DNA of 8,436 nucleotides, taken from positions 1 to 8,436 of the forward strand of contig DASZDK010000012.1 in NCBI GenBank assembly GCA_035942035.1. The letters run 5' to 3'. A program made the translations under genes and the position numbers. The stretch is from JAHWJR01 sp035942035 (GTDB lineage Bacteria; Actinomycetota; Acidimicrobiia; Acidimicrobiales; CADCSY01). Positions 1 to 5,508 of the stretch are shown one piece after another. How positions within the stretch are numbered: the stretch's first letter is position 1; every line of letters starts with the position of its first letter. Below the pieces are notes generated by a model. The model was not told where the DNA came from and ran no database searches. It was given only the letters and a program-made list of their open reading frames with translations.

Positions 1-25
1 TGCCGGCGGCCACCGCCAGGCTCAC
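1..25 (-). CDS. Possible 5' end of the gene downstream of pimA (partial)
   Basis: On the minus strand a GTG at 25-23 overlaps the pimA stop codon in a GTGA arrangement. It opens a frame reading M-S-L-A-V-A-A-G to the window edge. Four-base stop/start overlaps are common in actinobacterial operons, so this could be the start of a co-transcribed gene. Only eight codons are visible, there is no clear Shine-Dalgarno sequence inside the end of pimA, and no function can be assigned. It may equally be chance. Confidence 0.3.
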
Positions 26-1089
26 CGCAGGGTGGCGTACCGCTCGAGGTAGTGCTCGGCCAGCCGGTCCATCGACAGCTCCTCGGCCCGCGCCGTTCCC
101 GCCGCCACCAGCTCGGCGGCGCACGACGGCTCGTTCAGGACTCGCTCGAGCGCCGTCGCCAACACCCCGGCGTCTCCGGGAGGGACGAGGAGCGCCTCTC
201 GGTCGCCCCGTGCCACGTTCCGGTAGCCGGCCAGGTCGCTGGCCACCACCGGCGTGCCCGCGGCCATGGCCTCCAGCAGCACCACGCCGAACGACTCACC
301 GTGGAGGGACGGGGCGCACACCACGTCGGCGCCCCGCAGCCTCCGGGCCCGCTCCTCGTCGTCGATCCGTCCCAGCCATGCCACCCGGGCATCCCCCGCT
401 GTCGCCGCCCGCAGTCGCTGCGTCTCAGGACCACGCCCGGCCACCCACAGGTGCACGGTCGGCGGCAGGGACGCCAACGCCTCCAGGAGCACGGCCAGGC
501 CCTTGCGCTCCTCGTGTCTACCCACGAACAGCACGGTGGGGCCCTCGGTGGGCCACGGCGTGGCCTTGGCGAAGTGCTCCACCTCGATCCCGTTGAACAG
601 CACGTCGTAGCTGCCGCCCAGGTGCTCGCCGGCGAGCGCCGCCGCCCGCTCCGAGACGGCGCAGCGCAGGTCGAGGCGGCCGGCGAGCCAGCGCAGCGGG
701 CCGGCGCCCCACCGGTAGGAGGCACTGGTGCCGGCGGCGTGGAAGGTGCCGATCAGGGGGGCGTCGGCGATGGTGGCCGCAGTCATGCACGGCCCGGGAA
801 CCAGCGGCTCGTGCAGGTGCACCACGTCGAAGCCCTCGTCGCGCAGCGCCCGAATGGTGCGCAGCGCGCAGGGCAGGTCAGGCGCGATGGGGGCCACCGA
901 GCCGTTGGCCGCCAGAGGAACGGAGTTGCCGAGCGGCGTCACCCCCCGCTCCGGGGGCGGCCCGTCGCAGGGCCCGAGCACCTGCGCGGCGTGGCCCTGT
1001 GCTCTCAGCGCCCGGGCCAGGCCGAGGACCTGACCCTGCACGCCACCCGGCACGCTCAGGCTGTAGGGGGAGACCAGGCCGATCCGCAC
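22..1089 (-). CDS. pimA: Phosphatidylinositol alpha-mannosyltransferase PimA (GT4 family)
   Basis: The predicted role is transfer of mannose from GDP-mannose to the 2-position of the inositol of phosphatidylinositol, the first committed step of PIM synthesis on the cytoplasmic face of the membrane. The protein is 355 residues; mycobacterial PimA is somewhat longer. The N terminus M-R-I-G-L-V-S-P-Y-S with PGGVQ at 14-18 closely matches mycobacterial PimA and contains the glycine pair of the nucleotide-sugar loop. Other matching features are HLHEP at 91-95, TFHA with His117, and Arg191/Lys196 in GRHEERKG. The GT4 E-x7-E motif is Glu265/Glu273 in HGESFGVVLLEAMAAG. Arg77, Arg80 and Arg83 lie where PimA has a basic lipid-contacting helix. 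The GTG at 1089 was chosen because it gives the family N terminus; the open frame runs further upstream without family resemblance. No good Shine-Dalgarno sequence sits at normal spacing: an AGGAGG lies 19 bases upstream of the GTG. Confidence in family is high. Confidence 0.93.
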   Translation of the reverse strand: MRIGLVSPYSLSVPGGVQGQVLGLARALRAQGHAAQVLGPCDGPPPERGVTPLGNSVPLAANGSVAPIAPDLPCALRTIRALRDEGFDVVHLHEPLVPGPCMTAATIADAPLIGTFHAAGTSASYRWGAGPLRWLAGRLDLRCAVSERAAALAGEHLGGSYDVLFNGIEVEHFAKATPWPTEGPTVLFVGRHEERKGLAVLLEALASLPPTVHLWVAGRGPETQRLRAATAGDARVAWLGRIDDEERARRLRGADVVCAPSLHGESFGVVLLEAMAAGTPVVASDLAGYRNVARGDREALLVPPGDAGVLATALERVLNEPSCAAELVAAGTARAEELSMDRLAEHYLERYATLR

Positions 1090-1258
1090 CCGGGGCAGCG
1101 TAGGCCGGCGCCCTCCTCGTCCGGCCCCCCGGCCTGGCACCCGGCGCAGCGCCCCGTCTGGACAGAGGGCCCGCGCTGCCACTTTTCGTGGTGGCCACGG
1201 CGCCCCCCACGTTTGAAAGGACACCGGCACAGGAGAAGAACGTCCCCACCCGCTGAGC

Positions 1259-1265
1259 GAGGAGG
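1259..1265 (+). promoter_or_regulatory. Strong ribosome binding site for the 19-residue ORF
   Basis: GAGGAGG at 1259-1265 ends four bases before the ATG at 1270. It is a near-perfect anti-16S match, clearly better than anything in front of pimA, the GNAT gene or the helicase. It is the main argument that the tiny ORF is translated. Confidence 0.6.
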
Positions 1266-1269
1266 CTTC

Positions 1270-1329
1270 ATGTACATCGGTATCGGCACCGTCATCCTGA
1301 TCATCATCCTGCTGATCATCCTTCTGTGA
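1270..1329 (+). CDS. Very small hydrophobic membrane peptide (19 aa)
   Basis: The 19-residue peptide is MYIGIGTVILIIILLIILL. It has no charged residue, and from Ile3 on it is almost entirely Ile/Leu/Val, so it is long enough for a short transmembrane helix. It has an ATG start, a strong Shine-Dalgarno sequence four bases upstream, and a TGA stop followed 11 bases later by a stable hairpin. It is transcribed divergently from pimA and convergently with the GNAT gene. I believe similar very short MYIG-type peptides occur as hypothetical proteins in other Actinobacteria, but I cannot confirm this here. Length and composition also recall Ibs-type type I toxins of enterobacteria; that is resemblance in kind, not homology. 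A membrane location is inferred; function is unknown. Confidence 0.6.
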   Translation: MYIGIGTVILIIILLIILL

Positions 1330-1340
1330 GGACCTGACAC

Positions 1341-1364
1341 GGGAGGCGCTGGCGGGCGCTTCCC
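1341..1364. terminator. Bidirectional hairpin between convergent genes
   Basis: The arms GGGAGGCGC (1341-1349) and GCGCTTCCC (1356-1364) pair over nine positions with one G-U wobble and a six-base loop. The hairpin sits in the 44-bp gap between the stop of the small ORF (+) and the stop of the GNAT gene (-), where a shared terminator would be expected. There is no T-tract on either side, so it would be a U-less terminator of the kind proposed for high-GC Actinobacteria. Confidence 0.5.
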
Positions 1365-1373
1365 CAACTGGGT

Positions 1374-1859
1374 TCACAGCGGTCGATGCATCACCAGCAG
1401 GTCGACCGGGCCCAGTCGTGCGTGTCGGAACCCGTGCGGCACGGTGCCGATGGTCGCGAAGCCGAGTGACCGCCAGAGCTCGATGGCGGCGGTGTTGCTG
1501 GCGACCACGGCGTTGAACTGGATGGCCCGGTAGCCCGACGCCCGGGCCTGGTGGAGCACGTGCTCGGCAAGGCGCCGGCCCACGCCGCGTCCCCGAGCCT
1601 CGGCATGGACCATGAAGCTGGCGTTGGCGACGTGGTCGCCCAACCCCGGCTGGTTGGGCTTGAGCACGGCGGTGGCCCGGATGTGCCCACCGTCCTCCAG
1701 CACGAACACCTCGGCGGGAGGAGGCAGCATCCACAGCCTCCGCGCCTGGTCGTACGAGGTCTCCGGATGCCACACGTAGGTTTCCCCGCCGGCGACCACG
1801 GCGTGCCAGATCGGCCACAGCGCCGGCCAGTCGCCGTGCACAGCGGCACGGATCTCCAC
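1374..1859 (-). CDS. GNAT-family N-acetyltransferase
   Basis: This is a 161-residue protein with one complete GNAT fold, predicted to transfer an acetyl group from acetyl-CoA to a small-molecule or peptide amine in the cytoplasm. The acetyl-CoA pyrophosphate loop (motif A) is ARGRGVGRRLA at 88-98, preceded by the strand NASFMVHAEA at 79-88. Downstream, FNAVVASNTAAIELW at 115-129 and SLGF at 131-134 form the usual motif B with its conserved Asn and Trp-x-x-Leu-Gly-Phe. The N-terminal half (GGETYVW, 24-30; PNQPG, 68-72) resembles a common actinobacterial subgroup related to proline-analogue acetyltransferases such as yeast Mpr1; this substrate hint is weak. The start is the GTG at 1859: an in-frame TAG lies four codons upstream, so little choice remains. 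No Shine-Dalgarno sequence is evident. The gene stands alone, divergent from the helicase. Confidence 0.9.
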   Translation of the reverse strand: MEIRAAVHGDWPALWPIWHAVVAGGETYVWHPETSYDQARRLWMLPPPAEVFVLEDGGHIRATAVLKPNQPGLGDHVANASFMVHAEARGRGVGRRLAEHVLHQARASGYRAIQFNAVVASNTAAIELWRSLGFATIGTVPHGFRHARLGPVDLLVMHRPL

Positions 1860-1923
1860 CAGCCCGTGCTACCACGTGCCGTCCCCGGCCGGCGCCGGCG
1901 CTTCACCGGGCGACCGGGTGCCA

Positions 1924-1943
1924 TCGGCGCGTGAACGCGCTGA
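1924..1943. promoter_or_regulatory. Palindrome in the GNAT/helicase divergent gap (candidate operator)
   Basis: TCGGCGCGTGAACGCGCTGA is an inverted repeat with a two-base centre. The inner six base pairs (GCGCGT/ACGCGC) are perfect, and the outer three carry one mismatch. It lies in the 224-bp gap between the divergent GNAT and helicase starts. Seven bases after it, TATGGT at 1950-1955 resembles a -10 hexamer facing the helicase, but no convincing -35 accompanies it. Position and symmetry suit a dimeric repressor; the regulator is unknown. Confidence 0.35.
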
Positions 1944-2083
1944 CGCCGCTATGGTGAAGCGGCTGGCGTCCCGCCGTCTTGGCGGTGGAGAGGGTCTGTT
2001 CCGAGGCCCCTCCGAGATGCCGGAACCGGATACCTCCTGGGTCGCGTGGACGGCAGGGGATCGGCGCGGGAGCGCCGGAAGAC

Positions 2084-5000
2084 ATGGACGAAGCCACACG
2101 AGCTTTCGAGAACGTTGTGTGGGCGGCAGCCGAGGGCACCGCCACCGACGAGGACCGAGCCGTGCTCGAGGCCGACCCGGCTGCCTGGCGGCGGACGCTG
2201 GAGCGGCTGCTGCACGACACCGACGAGCATCTGGACGCCGTCCGCCATCTCCGGGGACCGGAGCGGGACCAGGTGGTGGCCGACTTCGAGGCCGAGTTGG
2301 GGCGGCTGGAAGCGGCCTACGAGCTGCTCACTCGAGCGTCCGACCCCACCGCCGTGGTGTTGGAGGGCCAGCCCGCCGGAGAGGTTCGCCTGCAGGCGTC
2401 GTGGTCGAGCGGCCAGGTGGTGGTGTGGGCGGGGGGGCCCGAAGCGCCGCCAGCCAGCAACGACGAACTGGCCGACCGGCTCCAGGCCATCGGGGGCCCG
2501 GCGCTCGGCTGGAGCCAGCACCGTGCCGTGCCCCTGCCCTCGGGCGCCCGGGCGGCGGCGCTGTCCATCCCGGTGGAGGAAGCGCTCGGGTGGCTGGTGG
2601 CGGTGGGCGGCGGGCTGGGCCGCGAGGGCGTCGGGACCAGCGTCACCTGGTTGGGCCAGGTGGCAGTGAGGGCCGTGCGACTGGTGGCACGTGGCAGTGC
2701 CGTGCCGACGCTGCGGGGCGCCAAGCGCCAAGCGAGCAAGACCATGGACCTGGCGGTGCAGTGGGTGCCGGCCCTGGTCGACGAGACCGAGCTGAAGACG
2801 CTGGCCACGGCCATGCCGGGGCCGGTCAGTGCCCTCGACGGTGCCGATGCCCGCAGCGTGACCTTGGACGTCCTCGGCGCCGTGGTGCATGCCGTCGTCA
2901 AGAACGCAGCCGGGCGCATCGAGCTCCCCGCGCCCCCACCCACGACGCGCACCTCCTCCGCCGTCGCCGAGGCCGTGGTGACCCGTCTCGACGGGTCGTC
3001 GTTCGAGGCGCCCGTCGCCGCCGGCGCCGAGGTGTCCAAGCGACTCGATCGCTGGGCCCGCCCGGTGATCAAGCCGCTCGGCAGCCGACTGGTCGTGCAG
3101 CTCCAACCGCCGGACTCCGGCGATGCCTGGTACCTCTCGGTCCTCGGCCCCGGGGCCGAGGGAGGGCTCCTGGACATCGAGGTGGCCTTGGGTGACAGCG
3201 CTGCCACCAAGCCCCTCGCCGACGAGCTGGCCCGGCTCGAACGCCTCTTGCCGGCGCTGCTCCGGCCCGGCGCCCGGCGCCGGGGGCAGGTGTACCTCAG
3301 CCAGACCGAGGCCTGGGAGCTGATGACCGTCACCGGTGCATCCCTGGAAGCTGCCGGCTTCGAGGTCCGGGTGCCCGCCCTCTCGCGGCGCAAGCCCAGC
3401 CCGGCACTGCGCCTGTTCACCGAGCCGGTCGGCGACACGGTCGTGGGCGCCCACCAGCTGAGCGACGTGCGATGGTCGGCGGTGTTCGACGACGTGGAGC
3501 TCACCGCCGCCGACATCGCCCGGCTTGCCGCCGAGGCTCGCCCGCTGGTGCGCTCCCGCGGTCGCTGGGTCGAGCTCGATCAGGCCGACCTCAAGGAAGC
3601 AGCGGCCGCTCTGGCCGAACGGGCCACCAAGACCCGCCTCACCGGCGCCGAGGTCCTTCGTCACGCCGTGGGGCTGGAAGCGTCGCCCCTCGGCGGCGGG
3701 CTCACCGTCGACGGCAGTGGCTGGGCGACCGACCTGCTGGACCGCGCCCGGGCCGTCCCCACCGATCCCGTGACCTCGCCGGACGGCTTCACCGGCCAGC
3801 TCCGCGGCTACCAGGCCGAGGCCCTGGCCTGGCTCGGCTTCCTCGACGCCGTCGAGCTGGGCGGGTGCCTGGCGCTGGACATGGGACTGGGCAAGACCCC
3901 GACCGTGCTGGCCCAGGTGGCCCGCAGCATCGGTCGGGGCCCGGCGCTGGTCGTGGCCCCGCCGGCCGTAGTCGGCAACTGGGCGGCGGAGGCGGCCCGG
4001 TTCACGCCTGGGTTGCAGGTGGTGGTCCACCACGGTTCGGCTCGGGCCTCGGCCGACGAGCTGGAGGCCGAGGTGGCGGGGGCTGATCTGGTCATCACCA
4101 CCTACGGCACCGCGGTCCGCGACGTCGAGTCGCTGTCCGAGCGGACCTGGGACCGCGTCGTGCTCGACGAGGCTCAGGCCATCAAGAACTCGGCCAGCGA
4201 GACGGCGCAGCAGCTCCGGCGCATCCCCGCCCGCAGCCGCTTGGCGCTCACCGGCACGCCGGTCGAGAACGGCCTCGGCGACCTGTGGGCCATCCTGGAC
4301 TTCACCAACCCCGGCCTGGTCGGCTCGAGGCCGGCGTTCGTGGCGCAGCTCTCGGGTGACGGCGAGACCGCGCTGCGCGCCCTCAACGGGATCCTCGTGT
4401 TCCGCCGCACCAAGAGCGAGCCGGTCGTGGCCGCCGAGCTCCCCGACCGGATTGACGAGCTCGACCGTTGCACCATGACCCCTGAGCAGATCGGCCTCTA
4501 CCAGGCCGTGCTCGACGGCCTGGTCGGCGGCGCCGCCGCCGCCGCCAGCGAACCCAAGCAGGGAGCCATCCTGGCTGCCATCACCGCGCTGAAGCAGATC
4601 TGCAATCACCCCGCCGCCTACCAGGACGACGGGCGGCCCCTTGCCGGCCGCTCCGGCAAGCTGACCCGCTTGGAGGAGATCGTCGACTCGGTCTTCGCCG
4701 CCGGCGAGCGTGTGCTCGTGTTCACCCACTTCGCCGAGTGGGGCAAGCGCCTGGCCGACCACCTCACCGAGGTCACCAGCATCCCGATCGCCTGCTACCA
4801 CGGAGGGCTTGCCCGGGGGGCCCGGGACCGCCTCGTCCAGGAGTTCCAGAACGCAGAGGGGCCCGGGGCCCTGGTGCTGTCGCTGAAAGCCGGCGGCACC
4901 GGGCTGAACCTCACCGCCGCCAGCCACGTCGTGCTCTACGACCGCTGGTGGAACCCCGCGGTCGAGGACCAGGCCCGCGACCGGGCCTGGCGCATCGGCC

Positions 5001-5200
5001 AGACCCGTACCGTCGTGTCCCATCGCCTGGTGTGCCCCGGCACGGTGGACGAGCGGGTCGAGGAGGTCGTGGCCGGCAAACGCCACATCGCCGACCTCGT
5101 GCTTCCGGCGTCGAGCTCGTTGTCCGACCTCGACGCCGAGCAACTCCGCACCGCCCTCGGGTTGCGCCCGGACACCTTGCTCGCGGAGCCGGGCGCATGA
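2084..5200 (+). CDS. SNF2-family DEAD/DEAH-box helicase (HelZ-like)
   Basis: This 1038-residue protein is a superfamily 2 ATP-driven DNA (or RNA-polymerase/DNA) translocase of the bacterial SNF2 type, similar in length to mycobacterial HelZ. The N-terminal ~450 residues have no motif I recognise. Residues ~460-500 (VRWSAVFDDVELTAAD, then RPLVRSRGRWVEL) match the SNF2-associated bacterial domain (DUF3670-like). The ATPase core is complete: LRGYQ at 573-577, Walker A DMGLGKT at 599-605, DEAQ at 695-698, LTGTPVEN at 722-729, FRRTK before the lobe-2 linker, and LSLKAGGTGLNLT at 932-944. Motif VI is at 963-973, with Gln963, Arg967 and Arg970. A GGAAAAAS linker sits at 815-822. The ATG at 2084 is preferred over a TTG at 1979 because the extra 35 residues look non-coding (Pro/Arg/Gly-rich); its Shine-Dalgarno sequence is weak. 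The stop overlaps the next start (ATGA), so the two are translationally coupled. The target is unknown; roles in repair, transcription recycling or defence are all possible. Confidence 0.94.
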   Translation: MDEATRAFENVVWAAAEGTATDEDRAVLEADPAAWRRTLERLLHDTDEHLDAVRHLRGPERDQVVADFEAELGRLEAAYELLTRASDPTAVVLEGQPAGEVRLQASWSSGQVVVWAGGPEAPPASNDELADRLQAIGGPALGWSQHRAVPLPSGARAAALSIPVEEALGWLVAVGGGLGREGVGTSVTWLGQVAVRAVRLVARGSAVPTLRGAKRQASKTMDLAVQWVPALVDETELKTLATAMPGPVSALDGADARSVTLDVLGAVVHAVVKNAAGRIELPAPPPTTRTSSAVAEAVVTRLDGSSFEAPVAAGAEVSKRLDRWARPVIKPLGSRLVVQLQPPDSGDAWYLSVLGPGAEGGLLDIEVALGDSAATKPLADELARLERLLPALLRPGARRRGQVYLSQTEAWELMTVTGASLEAAGFEVRVPALSRRKPSPALRLFTEPVGDTVVGAHQLSDVRWSAVFDDVELTAADIARLAAEARPLVRSRGRWVELDQADLKEAAAALAERATKTRLTGAEVLRHAVGLEASPLGGGLTVDGSGWATDLLDRARAVPTDPVTSPDGFTGQLRGYQAEALAWLGFLDAVELGGCLALDMGLGKTPTVLAQVARSIGRGPALVVAPPAVVGNWAAEAARFTPGLQVVVHHGSARASADELEAEVAGADLVITTYGTAVRDVESLSERTWDRVVLDEAQAIKNSASETAQQLRRIPARSRLALTGTPVENGLGDLWAILDFTNPGLVGSRPAFVAQLSGDGETALRALNGILVFRRTKSEPVVAAELPDRIDELDRCTMTPEQIGLYQAVLDGLVGGAAAAASEPKQGAILAAITALKQICNHPAAYQDDGRPLAGRSGKLTRLEEIVDSVFAAGERVLVFTHFAEWGKRLADHLTEVTSIPIACYHGGLARGARDRLVQEFQNAEGPGALVLSLKAGGTGLNLTAASHVVLYDRWWNPAVEDQARDRAWRIGQTRTVVSHRLVCPGTVDERVEEVVAGKRHIADLVLPASSSLSDLDAEQLRTALGLRPDTLLAEPGA

Positions 5201-5508
5201 GCCCCGCCCGGCGCCCCTCGTCCCGGCGCCGCCGGCCGAAGAAGGGTGCACCCACCGCCGCCGAGTTCTGGCGCCCGGTCCCCCAGCTCCCCGACGCCGA
5301 GCCCATCGCCCGCGCCGACGACCCCACGGCGCTGTTGCGATCGCTCGGTGACCCGCCCCTGCAGGGCCAGGGTGCGGTGTCCGAGCACTACCTGGCGGCG
5401 GTGGTGGAGCGGTCGGCCGACGTGGCCACGGCCCTCGCCGCGGCCGCCGGCCTCTTGGCCCAGCACGACGAAGGCGAGGACGAGACCTTCCCTCAGAGCC
5501 ACCGGTAG
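5197..5508 (+). CDS. Small protein resembling the C-terminal tail of SWIM zinc-finger proteins
   Basis: This 103-residue gene is coupled to the helicase by an ATGA overlap. Residues 1-17 are strongly basic (seven Arg in the first 13, then Lys15/Lys16). They are followed by AEFWRPVPQLP at 22-32, LLRSLGDPPLQG at 46-57 and a helical Ala/Leu-rich segment at 66-90, with an acidic stretch near 91-96. In Actinobacteria HelZ-type helicases are often followed by a SWIM zinc-finger protein. From memory, the tail of that protein carries the same Phe-Trp, Leu-Pro and LLRxLGxPP pattern. Here the SWIM zinc finger (CxC...CxH) is absent: the protein has no cysteine. It is either a naturally reduced partner or the remnant of a deletion. 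The basic N terminus could bind nucleic acid (inference). The 3' end overlaps the convergent 617-residue gene by 16 bp. Confidence 0.72.
   Translation: MSPARRPSSRRRRPKKGAPTAAEFWRPVPQLPDAEPIARADDPTALLRSLGDPPLQGQGAVSEHYLAAVVERSADVATALAAAAGLLAQHDEGEDETFPQSHR

Noticed and set aside
1187..1199. CGTGG-TGG-CCACG hairpin in the pimA/small ORF divergent gap
   Set aside because: It has five base pairs and a three-base loop, and no promoter or terminator context makes it more than background.
1213..1240. TTGAAA as a -35 element for the 19-residue ORF
   Set aside because: The hexamer is reasonable but no -10-like sequence lies 16-18 bases downstream.
1090..1875. N-terminal extension of pimA by up to 262 residues
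   Set aside because: The extension is compositionally non-protein-like and runs through the small ORF and the GNAT gene. The family N terminus begins exactly at the GTG at 1089.
1888..1899. 12-base palindrome GCCGGCGCCGGC near the GNAT start
   Set aside because: It is pure G/C with low information; such palindromes are expected by chance at this composition.
1979..2083. Upstream TTG start for the helicase
   Set aside because: The 35 added residues are Arg/Pro/Gly-rich and the next ATG gives a plausible acidic helical N terminus.
4526..4549. GCC-rich repeat tract inside the helicase gene
   Set aside because: It encodes a short Gly/Ala linker (GGAAAAAS) in frame; codon bias alone explains it.
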